Assembly: GCF_014645615.1 (NCBI RefSeq)
Contig: NZ_BMMB01000005.1
Location: forward strand, 434,001-498,000
Direction: 5' to 3'
DNA: 64,000 nucleotides
DNA from: Paenibacillus hunanensis
GTDB lineage: Bacteria > Bacillota > Bacilli > Paenibacillales > Paenibacillaceae
Shown here: positions 27,563 to 36,575 of the stretch, one piece after another
Numbering within the stretch: the first letter of the stretch is position 1
Layout of the letters: each line of letters starts with the position of its first letter
Made by a program: the position numbers and the translations under genes
Notes under the pieces: generated by a model
The model's input: the letters and a program-made list of their open reading frames with translations, nothing else
Database searches by the model: none
What the model was told of the DNA's origin: nothing

Positions 27563-28579
27563 TCATTTCCGCAGCGACGCCTTCGCCTGCTCCAGCGCCT
27601 CAATCACACGGTCGCACCATGCATCGAACTCCGCATCCTTCTGCTGTAGCTCGGGATGAGCGAGAACATGCTCCACGACACGCTTAATTCCCTGATCGAC
27701 TCGGATCGTAGCGGTGAAGCCGGGTACGAGACGCTTGAGCTTACTATTATCAAACACAACCGTATTCGCCTTATCGCCTAGCAGACTACCGCGATAATCC
27801 TCACTGCTGCAAGCATCCAGAAACGAGGATGCTACATGCACCGCATTCAGCTTCACGCCAAGCGCATCGGCGATGACCTCATGAATCTGGTTCCACGTCA
27901 CCGACTCGTCGGATGTGATATGTACCGATTCACCAATCGCATGTATATTGCCCATCAGTCCAATAAACCCGCGTGCAAAGTCCTCACTATGTGTCAGCGT
28001 CCACAGCGATGTTCCATCTCCATGAATGATGATCGGCTTATTCTGCTGCATTCGGCGTGCGACCTGCCAGCTTCCTTTGGCACCATGCACACCAAGCGGT
28101 AACGAGCGATCGCTATACGTGTGGCTAGGGCGTACAATCGTAATCGGGAAGCCCTGCTCCCGATATTGCTTCATCAGATAGTCCTCGCAGGCAATTTTGT
28201 TGCGTGAATATTCCCAGTACGGATTCGCCAGCGGTGTGCCCTCGGTAATTCGGTAATCCGATAGCGGTGTCTGATACGCCGAAGCCGAGCTAATAAAGAT
28301 GAACTGCTTGGTTCGCCCAGCAAACAACCGATAATCCCGCTCCAGCTGCTCCGGCACGAAGGCGATAAAGTCTGCCACCACATCGAATTCCAGCTCTTCG
28401 ATTAAGCTCGCGACCTTCTGCTCGTCTGCAATATCTGCCTGTAATATATGCGCTCCCTCTGGCAAGCCATCGTTACGGTTGCCTCGGTTGAGCAAATATA
28501 ATTCATGTCCCTGCTCCAGCAATTGCCGTGAGATCGCTTCACTAATCGTTCCCGTTCCTCCGATAAACAATGCTTTCAT
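27563..28579 (-). CDS. Extended SDR NAD-dependent epimerase/dehydratase
   Basis: 338 residues. The N-terminal Rossmann motif ALFIGGTGTISEAISRQLL binds NAD(P), and the acidic or hydrophobic tail of strand 2 is LYLLNRGN. The active-site motif YxxxK is YSRNK (about 141), and Ser of FISSASAYQ is the catalytic partner. The C-terminal HSEDFARGFIGLMGN and DESVTWNQIHEVIADALG segments are typical of nucleotide-sugar epimerases. The substrate is unknown. Single-gene unit. Confidence 0.85.
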   Translation of the reverse strand: MKALFIGGTGTISEAISRQLLEQGHELYLLNRGNRNDGLPEGAHILQADIADEQKVASLIEELEFDVVADFIAFVPEQLERDYRLFAGRTKQFIFISSASAYQTPLSDYRITEGTPLANPYWEYSRNKIACEDYLMKQYREQGFPITIVRPSHTYSDRSLPLGVHGAKGSWQVARRMQQNKPIIIHGDGTSLWTLTHSEDFARGFIGLMGNIHAIGESVHITSDESVTWNQIHEVIADALGVKLNAVHVASSFLDACSSEDYRGSLLGDKANTVVFDNSKLKRLVPGFTATIRVDQGIKRVVEHVLAHPELQQKDAEFDAWCDRVIEALEQAKASLRK

Positions 28580-28921
28580 CCTCGCACCTCCATGAAATGA
28601 ACTACGCTATACGCCATGCCAATCGTAGATGCCCAAGCTCATGTAACGATACACTCTAGCTCAGCTCGTATACATCTACCCGCTCTTTTACCATACCATG
28701 CTAGAGCAAACGGTTACAAACGATTACAAGGTGCTCCAACCACTTCGCAGCGCTCAGGTAGAGCCCGTTGTACAATGATGTATGATGTGCACACGCGCTG
28801 AACGCGGCTTATCCGTAGAGTCCATAAAATAATTCTTCAACTGGTAATATTTGTGGTTCAAATACTTATTTATTCTTTATTAATCCTGTATAAACTTATC
28901 CCCCAATAAGGAGCGACATGA
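28580..28921. other. Divergent promoter region
   Basis: 342 bp between the SDR and secreted repeat protein genes. I see no gene, palindrome or clear promoter box. Confidence 0.35.
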
Positions 28922-30112
28922 ATGAAACGTACATTCCGCACCCCTGCTCTTCTGCTTGTTTGCCTGTCTCTGATTTTCAGCTTTGGTATCGCTTCCAATG
29001 CTTCCGCAGCGACATCCAAAACGACCAAAACACTCGCTGCCGATCTGCGAGCTACCTCTGCCAAGGTTTTCGGTGAGCACAGCTACATGATTATGCTGGC
29101 CATGCAAAAGCAGCTCAAGCAAGCACCGGATACCCAGCAAGCGATGGCTGCACTGAATGCGAACACCAACAGCATCGCCTCCCTGCTCACGGGCACGTAT
29201 GCTGATGCCGCTGCTGCACAGTTCAAGGCACAGTGGAACACACATAACCAGCGCTTTATCGAATACGCGGTGGCGATTCGAGACAAGGACACGAATAACC
29301 AGAAGGGCGCACTTGCTGGTATCAAATCTACCACTAACATGATGGTCACCATCCTCAAACAGCAAAACCCATACATCAACGAGCAGAAGCTGCTCAACGA
29401 CTTCAACGCACATAACAATAGTCTTGTTCGCTCCTTTGACGCATATGCTAAGGGACAATATGCCACAACGTATTCGGAAGTGCATTCCGCTTATGTACGT
29501 GCAGGCACAGTAGGCGCATCCATCGCTACAGCTACAGCGGAGCGCTACCCAACTCGTTTCAAACGCTCGACCACACAAACGGATGCTGCCTATTTCCGTC
29601 AAAAAACAGGTGAGGCACTCGGTGAGCATGCTATCCTCTCGATCCTTGTCATGCAAAAGGGCAATGACAACGCACCCGATCTAGCGGCTGTCAAATCCGC
29701 ACTGAATCGCAATACCGACACATTGACCGCGACGCACAAGATGATTTTCGGCAACGCCGCAGGTGGCACCTTCAATACGCTGTGGAACCGCCACATTATG
29801 GACTACCAGATGTATCTGGAAGGCACAATGACAGGCGATATCGCTAAGCGTCAGGCAGCGAAGGACGATCTGGGCAAATTCGTCGCTGATCTGACCGCAT
29901 TCCAGACGAGCCGTCTGCCATCCTTGAACAAAACAGCAACATATCAGGCGAATGCGATGCACGGCGCACACGTGATTACTGCACTGGATGCTTATCGTGC
30001 AGGCGATTATGCCAAATCGTACGAAGCATTACGCACCGGATATAATCATATGTGGAAAACAGGCAACACACTGTCTGAAGCGATCGTGAAGCGCTATCCG
30101 TCCAAGTTCTAA
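28922..30112 (+). CDS. Secreted protein with internal duplication, unknown function
   Basis: 396 residues, AAGGAG 8 nt before the ATG. Residues 1-29 are a signal peptide (MKRTFRTPALLLVCLSLIFSF, ending SNASAA). Two similar all-helical halves follow, at about 35-205 and 220-396. Each starts with Phe/Leu-Gly-Glu-His (KVFGEHSYMIMLAMQK versus EALGEHAILSILVMQKG), has an FxxxWxxHxxxxxxY pattern (FKAQWNTHNQRFIEY versus FNTLWNRHIMDYQMY) and ends with ERYPTRF or KRYPSKF. The repeated Glu-His and Trp-x-x-His positions could be metal ligands. Paenibacillus proteins of this type are sometimes labelled copper amine oxidase-like, but nothing here supports oxidase activity. Confidence 0.65.
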   Translation: MKRTFRTPALLLVCLSLIFSFGIASNASAATSKTTKTLAADLRATSAKVFGEHSYMIMLAMQKQLKQAPDTQQAMAALNANTNSIASLLTGTYADAAAAQFKAQWNTHNQRFIEYAVAIRDKDTNNQKGALAGIKSTTNMMVTILKQQNPYINEQKLLNDFNAHNNSLVRSFDAYAKGQYATTYSEVHSAYVRAGTVGASIATATAERYPTRFKRSTTQTDAAYFRQKTGEALGEHAILSILVMQKGNDNAPDLAAVKSALNRNTDTLTATHKMIFGNAAGGTFNTLWNRHIMDYQMYLEGTMTGDIAKRQAAKDDLGKFVADLTAFQTSRLPSLNKTATYQANAMHGAHVITALDAYRAGDYAKSYEALRTGYNHMWKTGNTLSEAIVKRYPSKF

Positions 30113-30161
30113 ACGAACAATTCTAGCAACATACCCATTCTATTTGAATACAATGCAGATC

Positions 30162-30193
30162 AGGGCTACCGGAGGATTCGGTAGCCCTTTTCA
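30162..30193 (+). terminator. Terminator after the duplicated secreted protein gene
   Basis: AGGGCTACCG pairs with CGGTAGCCCT, short loop, TTTT tail. Confidence 0.85.
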
Positions 30194-30351
30194 TTGCTTA
30201 TCGTTCATCCGATGACTTTAGGTTAGACAACATGCTACTATACTAGATAGGCAAAACGGAGATTATACCTCATCCCTTCATCATGGGGTATACGACCAGC
30301 TATGTTGCTGAGACCTGTCTATTCGTATAGGTAGCAAAGGAGACTTATTTT

Positions 30352-30969
30352 ATGAACACACCGAACGCCGACGAACAAGTACACGCTTCCGCCAGGCGAT
30401 CTGCTCGCCAATTCAAAAGCTGGGCGCTCATTATCGTGCTCGCGGTTATCCTTTCGTTGCTGATGCGCACCTTTGTTTTTGAAGCGTTTATCGTAGATGG
30501 AAAGTCGATGGAGCCTAATTTCCATACGAACGAGAAGGTCATCGTGAATAAGCTGGTCTACAAGCTACACGATCCACGGCCCGGCGAGGTGATCGTGCTT
30601 CATGTGCCGTCACGACATAGCGACTTTATTAAACGCGTTATTGCTGTAGGTGGAGATGAAGTTCGCGTACAGGGCGATACGGTGACAGTTAATGGTCAAC
30701 CGATCGTAGAGCCATATATCGCTCAGGCGATTGCAGCCGCCAAGCAGCAACATACCGTATATAACATTAACGATTTCCCATCTAATGAAGTACCGGATGG
30801 AAAAGTACCTGAAGGCTATGTGTTTGTCATGGGCGATAACCGCTCCCATAGTCAGGATAGCCGAATGGTCGGTTACATTCCGCTGAGCGATGTGATTGGA
30901 CGTGCCGATCTGATCTTTTGGCCGCTTGCGAATGCACAGCGAATTGTGCCTAATAAAGCAACATCATAA
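30352..30969 (+). CDS. lepB: Signal peptidase I
   Basis: 205 residues. A basic, polar N-terminus is followed by one transmembrane helix at about 24-45. The Ser-Lys dyad is intact: Ser52 in DGKSMEPNF and Lys94 in FIKRVIAVGGDEV. Later family boxes are the GDNRSHSQDSRMVGYIP segment and the C-terminal hydrophobic end. It cleaves signal peptides outside the membrane. The many exported proteins in this window would be substrates in general, with no specific link. Single-gene unit. Confidence 0.93.
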   Translation: MNTPNADEQVHASARRSARQFKSWALIIVLAVILSLLMRTFVFEAFIVDGKSMEPNFHTNEKVIVNKLVYKLHDPRPGEVIVLHVPSRHSDFIKRVIAVGGDEVRVQGDTVTVNGQPIVEPYIAQAIAAAKQQHTVYNINDFPSNEVPDGKVPEGYVFVMGDNRSHSQDSRMVGYIPLSDVIGRADLIFWPLANAQRIVPNKATS

Positions 30970-31003
30970 AAGGCAGTCTCCCGTTATGGAGACTGCCTTT
31001 TTG
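30969..31003. terminator. Bidirectional terminator
   Basis: AAGGCAGTCTCC pairs with GGAGACTGCCTT; T-runs on both strands serve lepB (+) and the LLM gene (-). Confidence 0.85.
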
Positions 31004-31038
31004 TATCGATTCTATTCTGTTTGCTACACGTGCCTGTC

Positions 31039-32097
31039 TTATTTTCCGTTCTCCTGCTCCCAGCGAGCCACTTCCTCACGTACGATTGGAGCGACCTCTT
31101 TGCCCAGCAGCTCAATCGCGCGCATCACGTCATCATGATTGGACATGGTGCCAACAGGTGTGTGCAGCATGAAGCGAGTAATCCCGACCTGCTTGCGCAG
31201 ATGGATTATCTTCTTCGCCACCGTGTCTACATCACCTACATACAGTGCGCCCTCGAAGCTACGTGCAGCGTCAAAGCTAGCGCGTGTGTAAGGGCCCCAG
31301 CCGCGTTCGCGTCCGAGTGCATTCATCACTGCCTGTGTCGACGGGAAAAATTTCTCAGCGGCGCTATCGTTCGTATCGGCGATGAATCCGTGTGAATGCG
31401 AAGCGACCGACAGCTTGGAAGCATCATGCCCCGCATGAGCCGCCGCCTTATAATACAGCTCCACCAGCGGCGCGAATTGCGTTGGACGACCACCAATAAT
31501 CGCCAGTACGAGTGGCAGACCGAGCAAGCCTGCACGGACAACCGATTCCGAATTACCGCCACTACCGATCCAGACCGGAAGTGGGTCCTGCACCGGACGC
31601 GGATAGATACCGCGATTATCGATCGCTGGACGATGACCACCGCGCCAGGTTACTTTTTCCGATTGCTGAATTTGCAGCAGCAGCTCCAGCTTTTCATCGA
31701 ATAATGCGTCATAATCCTCCAGATTGTAGCCGAACAGCGGGAAGGACTCGATAAAGGAGCCGCGTCCAGCCATAATTTCGGCGCGTCCGTTCGAGATCGC
31801 ATCCACCGTAGCGAATTCCTGGAACACGCGTACCGGATCAGCCGAGGACAGTACGGTTACTGCGCTGGTCAGGCGAATACGCTCGGTGCGTGCTGCCGCT
31901 GCTGCCAGAATAACCGCTGGAGCAGATGCCGCGTAATCCGCACGATGATGCTCTCCTACACCAAAGATATCCAGACCGACTTGATCCGCCAGGACGATCT
32001 CGTCCACGACCTGACGAATACGCTCCGCATGACTGATCGTCTGCCCTGTCTCTGTGTCTGGCGTTGTTTCTACAAATGTACTAATTCCGATTTCCAT
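31039..32097 (-). CDS. LLM-class flavin-dependent monooxygenase
   Basis: 352 residues. It is a luciferase-like TIM-barrel enzyme: GISTFVETTPDTETG at the N-terminus, GEHHRADYAASAPAVILAAAAARTERIRLTSAVTVLSSADPVRVFQEFATVDAISNGRAEIMAGRGS in the middle, and FMLHTPVGTMSN near the end. The members of this subgroup (LLM class, FMN/F420-like, found in Bacillota) oxidize unknown substrates. GGGAGG precedes the ATG. Three AATATCT units repeat in its promoter region. It has no partner flavin reductase beside it. Confidence 0.88.
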   Translation of the reverse strand: MEIGISTFVETTPDTETGQTISHAERIRQVVDEIVLADQVGLDIFGVGEHHRADYAASAPAVILAAAAARTERIRLTSAVTVLSSADPVRVFQEFATVDAISNGRAEIMAGRGSFIESFPLFGYNLEDYDALFDEKLELLLQIQQSEKVTWRGGHRPAIDNRGIYPRPVQDPLPVWIGSGGNSESVVRAGLLGLPLVLAIIGGRPTQFAPLVELYYKAAAHAGHDASKLSVASHSHGFIADTNDSAAEKFFPSTQAVMNALGRERGWGPYTRASFDAARSFEGALYVGDVDTVAKKIIHLRKQVGITRFMLHTPVGTMSNHDDVMRAIELLGKEVAPIVREEVARWEQENGK

Positions 32098-32245
32098 GTT
32101 GTTTTGCCTCCCAGTATGGTTGTATCTTTTGATTTTGACTATATCCAGCAGCTGTAGCTTGTCGTTATCGCTGCTTGTTCAAGTTCGTATATAAAATCAT
32201 GCGAGCATTCATTGATAGGCGTGTCTACTGTATGCCTGTTCGCCA

Positions 32246-32281
32246 AATATCTTTATTTCAAAATATCTAATATCTTTATTT
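32246..32281 (-). promoter_or_regulatory. Direct repeats upstream of LLM monooxygenase
   Basis: AATATCTTTATTT occurs at 32246-32258 and again at 32269-32281, with a further AATATCT between. The 23-bp period upstream of the start at 32097 could be a regulator site or simple AT-rich sequence. Confidence 0.3.
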
Positions 32282-32362
32282 AAAACTATTTTGGGAGGCA
32301 ATGCAAGTGTTTCTACGAATTCCTTCTATAAAATTACAGGGTACTGACCTGTTGTATTGACA

Positions 32363-32402
32363 AATAGCCTGCTGCGCTCTAAGAGCAAACAGCAGGCTAT
32401 TC
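32363..32402 (-). terminator. Terminator after yjdM
   Basis: AATAGCCTGCTG pairs with CAGCAGGCTATT. The reverse-strand tail TTTGTC is weak. Confidence 0.65.
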
Positions 32403-32481
32403 AGATGATCGCGAATCATTGCTTGGCATGCGAGCAGGGAATGGTACCAATCCGCTCATCCACACCTGGCCTACACTCTAA

Positions 32482-32829
32482 TCAGGCTTTTTTGACAAAT
32501 TCGGACTTCAGCTTCATCGCACCAAAGCCATCGATTTTGCAATCGATATTATGGTCGCCTTCTTCGATCAGGCGAATACTTTTCACACGGGTACCGATTT
32601 TCAGGACAGACGAGCTTCCTTTGACCTTGAGGTCTTTGATGATGGTTACACTGTCGCCATCCTGTAGGATGTTACCGTTAGCATCGCGTACAACAAACGC
32701 GTCTTCCGCTCCATCCGTTTCGCCGCCTGGTGTCCATTCGTGTCCACATTCCGGGCATACGAGCAGACCGCTTCCGTCCTCGTAGGTATAAGCGGAGTTA
32801 CACTGCGGACAATTTGGCAATTCGTTCAT
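32482..32829 (-). CDS. yjdM: YjdM/PhnA-family zinc-ribbon protein
   Basis: 115 residues from the ATG at 32829, which is the better spaced of several tandem ATGs after GGAGAA. The N-terminal zinc ribbon has the pairs CPQC (about 6) and CPEC (about 27). The C-terminal beta domain ([43 protein letters not shown]) is characteristic of YjdM (formerly PhnA, found in the phosphonate operon but not needed for phosphonate cleavage). The function is still uncertain. Single-gene unit. Confidence 0.88.
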   Translation of the reverse strand: MNELPNCPQCNSAYTYEDGSGLLVCPECGHEWTPGGETDGAEDAFVVRDANGNILQDGDSVTIIKDLKVKGSSSVLKIGTRVKSIRLIEEGDHNIDCKIDGFGAMKLKSEFVKKA

Positions 32830-32975
32830 ATTCATTTCTCCATTCATGAGTTCAATGCGCCTATTTTCCCACAGACTGTATCATCTGGCAATGTCTGATA
32901 TTTCCATTCAAATTGCAGATATTTTTGGAAAAGTAGCAATAATTCCCTTATTGCGATACGTTTATTAACCGTCGC

Positions 32976-33995
32976 TTACTGCTCTCGCCGAATATACAAT
33001 GGACGCACATCCACATCGCTCTCGGAAGCAGGCTGACGTAGCGCCTCCAGCACAACCTGTGCGTTGTAGCCATCATAGAAGTCATAGATTCGACCCCGCT
33101 GACCGTGTAGCAGCTTCACGATCTCTCCAAAAATCGGCAGGTGGCTTTGTTCCGGCGATATCGACGGTTGCACCCGTTGCGGCGCTTGACCCGTCTCGTT
33201 CCAGTAGAGCTGCTCCCAGTTTTCCAGTGCGATATCGCCCTGCTCACCATGCACCAGTAGCGAGACACGCTCCTGCTCCGCCTGACCGCTGTGTCCGGAC
33301 AGCTGCACACGCAGTCCATTTTCCAGTGTTAGCGTTGCCTGTACTTGTGTCTCACACTGCTGCGGATCGTCTGGATAGATCACATGGCTCTGTACATGCG
33401 TAATCTCGCCAAAGATTTGCTGAATCATATGAATCCAGTGTACGCCTACCTCCAAAATAAACCCGCCCTGATGACGCGTAGAAATCCAGCTATTTTGCTG
33501 CCATGCACGCGGCCACTGTGGAAAATGCAGCAGCAATTCCAGCTCGCGAATGGCGCCTATTTTCCCTTCATTCACCCATTGCCCCAGCTGTAATACAGCA
33601 GGCTCCTGCGGGAAGGAGAAGTGTATGGCATGCAGCTTGCCCGACTCCACTCCGCATTTCAGTAAGGCTTGCGCCTCATTCAGACTGTTAGCCAGCGGCT
33701 TTTCGCAAAATACAGCAATCCCCCGCTCAAATGCAGCGAGTGTCGCATCATAATGAAAGGCAGGTGGTACCGCAATATATACGAGATCTGGCTTGATTTC
33801 ATCCAGCATACGGATGTATTCCGCCGCTTCATACTCACTTGCCCCTGTTGCCGCTACAGCACGGCTGCGCTTGTCGCCATCGGCATCACACACCGCGACT
33901 ACCTCCGCCTGATCCGCATAACGCGGTAGCCAGTGATATACTAACCTTTCTCCCATGTTACCCAGTCCGGTAACAGCGATACGAATTGTGCTCAT
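32976..33995 (-). CDS. Gfo/Idh/MocA-family dehydrogenase
   Basis: 339 residues; the ATG at 33995 is better spaced from AGGAGA than the one at 34001. The NAD(P)-binding Rossmann motif is RIAVTGLGNMGERLVYHWL. The catalytic region motif EKPLANS (about 97) supplies the conserved Lys, and VGVHWIHMI around residue 180 has the His of the substrate site (GGFILEVGVHWIHM). It oxidizes or epimerizes an unidentified sugar or inositol. A perfect TCAAAA tandem repeat lies 60-95 bp upstream, within the likely promoter. Confidence 0.85.
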   Translation of the reverse strand: MSTIRIAVTGLGNMGERLVYHWLPRYADQAEVVAVCDADGDKRSRAVAATGASEYEAAEYIRMLDEIKPDLVYIAVPPAFHYDATLAAFERGIAVFCEKPLANSLNEAQALLKCGVESGKLHAIHFSFPQEPAVLQLGQWVNEGKIGAIRELELLLHFPQWPRAWQQNSWISTRHQGGFILEVGVHWIHMIQQIFGEITHVQSHVIYPDDPQQCETQVQATLTLENGLRVQLSGHSGQAEQERVSLLVHGEQGDIALENWEQLYWNETGQAPQRVQPSISPEQSHLPIFGEIVKLLHGQRGRIYDFYDGYNAQVVLEALRQPASESDVDVRPLYIRREQ

Positions 33996-34053
33996 GATCA
34001 TTCTCCTGTTCTTGTTATATATGTAGTTGAAGGATAAAAATGCCCATCTGCAA

Positions 34054-34089
34054 TCAAAATCAAAATCAAAATCAAAATCAAAATCAAAA
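34054..34089. repeat. Hexanucleotide tandem repeat, 6 x TCAAAA
   Basis: Six perfect copies of TCAAAA between the Gfo/Idh gene start and the asparaginase gene end. Position is about 60-95 bp upstream of the Gfo/Idh start codon. Confidence 0.9.
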
Positions 34090-34211
34090 AGATGAAAACA
34101 GCGCTTGAGGAAGAAATCAAGAAAAGTTTAAGCGCGAAAATGCTCCTACTATATTTATCATCTATATGTATCTTAGCACCTCAAGCGCAGGTTGGTCACA
34201 TCACTACAAGC

Positions 34212-34239
34212 CAAAAGCCGCTCTCACCTGAGAACGGCT
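34212..34239 (-). terminator. Terminator of the asparaginase gene
   Basis: AGCCG and CGGCT arms with inner TCTC/GAGA; on the reverse strand CGGCT is followed by TTTTGG. About 50 nt after the stop. Confidence 0.6.
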
Positions 34240-34290
34240 TCGGTAATGATAAGGCTATAACAGCACAATTATTCCAAAATAATCTTTTGC

Positions 34291-35487
34291 TTAATACTCA
34301 TCAAAAAACGTCTGAATTTGCTTCGCATCCTTCGTTTGAGTCAATGCCAGCATGAGCAGAATACGTGCTTTTTGCGGATTGAGCGAGTCGGATGAGATCA
34401 TGCCGTTCTGGTCGTCTTCATCAGAATGAGTCACGACACCACTGCCGGTTCGGGTCGAACGAACGACCGCCACGCCAGCTTTAACCGCCTTGATCGCACC
34501 TGCTTTGGATAGCTTGGAAAGTGACCCATTACCGCTACCTGCTACGACGATTCCTTTAGCTCCTGCGGCTACTGCTGCATCGTACAGATAACTGCCATTA
34601 TTCTGATATTCGTACAAAATATCAACCTGCGGCAATTCAGTCAGATCGGTAATATTGAATACCGAATCCGCCGTATGCTTACGAGTCGGCTCGTTATAAA
34701 AATACACTTTACCACCGGATACCACACCTAGATAGCCCTGCTCGGTCGATTTGAACGTATCCGTTCCGGTTGTGTTCGTTTTCGTAATATAACGTGCGGC
34801 GCCAATTCGGTCGTTCAATTCGATCATCACACCTTTGCCCGTTGCTTCCGGTGTGCTAGCGATTTTCACTGCGTTGTACAGATTAAATGAACCGTCTGCG
34901 CTGATCGCTGTTGCTGGACGCATCGCTCCGACCACCACGACTGGCTTATTGCTTTTGACTACTAGATCGAGAAAATACGCTGTTTCCTCCAGTGTATCCG
35001 TGCCATGTGTTACGACCACGCCGTCCACATCGTCGGAAGCGAGCAGCTCATTAATTCGCTTGCCCAGCTTGAGCAATACGGCATTATCCACATCCGGGCT
35101 ACCTACATTGGCGATCTGCTCGCCGCTCACATTGGCAACTTCCTTCATCTCTGGTACGGCATTAATGAGTGTATCGATACCGAGTGCTCCTGCCGTATAG
35201 CCCGTTACATCGGTATTGGAGGTAGAGGAACCAGCAATGGTACCGCCAGTCGCCAGTATTTTGATATTAGGCAGGTCTTGGTTTACCGGTGCCGTAGCTG
35301 TTGTCGCTGCCGAGACAGCGGTACTAGCCGAACGGTATGCATTGGATGTTACAGATGCTGACGTCACCATCTTGTTCGCCGCCGATGGTGTTGCCGCTGC
35401 TGCTGATTCCAGCGTGATCGGCAGCACCAGTGCTGTTGCCAGTACGAAGGCTCCAATATTTCGTGTCCAGCCATTCCATTTGATCAT
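34291..35487 (-). CDS. Secreted type II L-asparaginase
   Basis: 398 residues. The ATG at 35487 follows AAAGGAGG with 7-nt spacing, so the longer open frame (to 35550) is not used. Residues 1-32 are a signal peptide, with the mature N-terminus after an Ala-rich stretch. The first catalytic Thr is in [11 protein letters not shown], and the second motif is [18 protein letters not shown] (Thr-Asp and Lys system of asparaginases). The protein hydrolyses asparagine outside the cell, giving ammonia. A perfect GlnR/TnrA-type box lies 180 bp upstream, matching the nitrogen control of the B. subtilis secreted enzyme AnsZ. Confidence 0.92.
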   Translation of the reverse strand: MIKWNGWTRNIGAFVLATALVLPITLESAAAATPSAANKMVTSASVTSNAYRSASTAVSAATTATAPVNQDLPNIKILATGGTIAGSSTSNTDVTGYTAGALGIDTLINAVPEMKEVANVSGEQIANVGSPDVDNAVLLKLGKRINELLASDDVDGVVVTHGTDTLEETAYFLDLVVKSNKPVVVVGAMRPATAISADGSFNLYNAVKIASTPEATGKGVMIELNDRIGAARYITKTNTTGTDTFKSTEQGYLGVVSGGKVYFYNEPTRKHTADSVFNITDLTELPQVDILYEYQNNGSYLYDAAVAAGAKGIVVAGSGNGSLSKLSKAGAIKAVKAGVAVVRSTRTGSGVVTHSDEDDQNGMISSDSLNPQKARILLMLALTQTKDAKQIQTFFDEY

Positions 35488-35662
35488 AAGTGTTCCTCCT
35501 TTAGAATATGGGTTGAATATGGCAACCATGTACAGCCGTCGTGCGTTCATGTCTACTTATGTAATGCCGACAGCAGATTTGCAAATCACACATCTATGTA
35601 GTATTGATCAAAAAGTGTAGCTCCACCTCCAGTTCATAGAATGACAATGATAGATCAAATTA

Positions 35663-35679
35663 TGTCATTTTAATTAACA
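35663..35679 (-). promoter_or_regulatory. GlnR/TnrA-type nitrogen box
   Basis: TGTCATTTTAATTAACA fits TGTNA-N7-TNACA at every fixed position. It is 176 bp from the asparaginase start. Confidence 0.6.
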
Positions 35680-35914
35680 TTAAATTGTTTATTTTGAGGT
35701 AAAGTATAATAAAACCACTTATTTAGCGTCAAGTAATTTTACATAAATATAAATGTTCATGCATAATATACAAATTAGATTTTGGGATTAAAGGTATATT
35801 TTCTCATTATTATTTATTTTGCTTATAAAAACAGCTCTACTCATTCATGCGAATGCGTCTTTACTATTCAACTTCGAGCATAGGTAGCAAACATGCTTTT
35901 CGTTCACTCCATCG

Positions 35915-35964
35915 AAAAAAGCGCATCCTGCCGTCTGCTTGTACAGACCGCTTGATGCGCTTTT
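35915..35964 (-). terminator. Terminator of the darcynin-like gene
   Basis: AAGCGCATC pairs with GATGCGCTT across a structured loop; on the reverse strand a TTTTTT tail follows. About 125 nt after the stop at 36090. Confidence 0.7.
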
Positions 35965-36089
35965 ACTCATGCTTTTACTAATAGAATTATAGAGCCGTAA
36001 AGCGGTAGAACGATAAGAAATAGAGCAACGGATAGCGATTCAGAATGCTCACGATAGCGGCTTAATGCCGTACAGATCCCACGAACATG

Positions 36090-36437
36090 CTACACTCTTT
36101 CATCCATACCAAGCACTCGTTTTTCATACGATTCAAAAGCATTTTCCATCCCCATAATAACGTTCTTAATCTTCATATATCCGCGAGTGTATGGCTCAGA
36201 ATCGCGGATCGCTTCCCACATATAATGATACGATTCCATATCCTCGGTTTCGCATACGACAAAGTCCGTATAGTCCTTACCCGGCAAAGCCTCGGCATCG
36301 AAAAAGCGTACCTCTACACGATCCTTATAGCTGGCAATAATCGTTTGCAGCTTCTCCGCATGTACACGTCGTTGCTCGCGTGGTAGGGCAAGCCAGGAAG
36401 GGTAAAATTCAAGTAACACAATCATCATATAACGCAT
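36090..36437 (-). CDS. Darcynin-like small protein
   Basis: 115 residues with AAAGGAGAG upstream. Motifs LLEFYPSWLALPREQRRVH, VEVRFFDAEALPGKDYTDFVVCETEDMESYHYMWEAIRDS and ENAFESYEKRV match the small darcynin family (PF17074), whose fold resembles a dimeric alpha+beta barrel and whose function is unknown. It lies 138 bp downstream of the Crp-like regulator on the same strand, so the two may be co-expressed. Confidence 0.75.
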   Translation of the reverse strand: MRYMMIVLLEFYPSWLALPREQRRVHAEKLQTIIASYKDRVEVRFFDAEALPGKDYTDFVVCETEDMESYHYMWEAIRDSEPYTRGYMKIKNVIMGMENAFESYEKRVLGMDERV

Positions 36438-36575
36438 ACGGTATTCTCTCCTTTATAACAGTGGCAACTTACTTGATTCGTATCCACTGACTAATGTATC
36501 TATAGTGTAGTGCCTGGTGGAGTGAGTATGCATTAACACAGGTTAATGACAGATAAATAGTGGACTCGAATTCCC

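Larger units (their letters stand above)
35488..36089. other. Long AT-rich region upstream of asparaginase gene
   Basis: 602 bp with no gene. It contains the nitrogen-control box (35663-35679), the terminator at 35915-35964 and otherwise AT-rich sequence. Confidence 0.5.

Noticed and set aside
34092-34355. 87-residue forward frame after the TCAAAA repeat
   Set aside because: It runs through the asparaginase terminator and into the 3' end of that gene on the other strand; no ribosome site.
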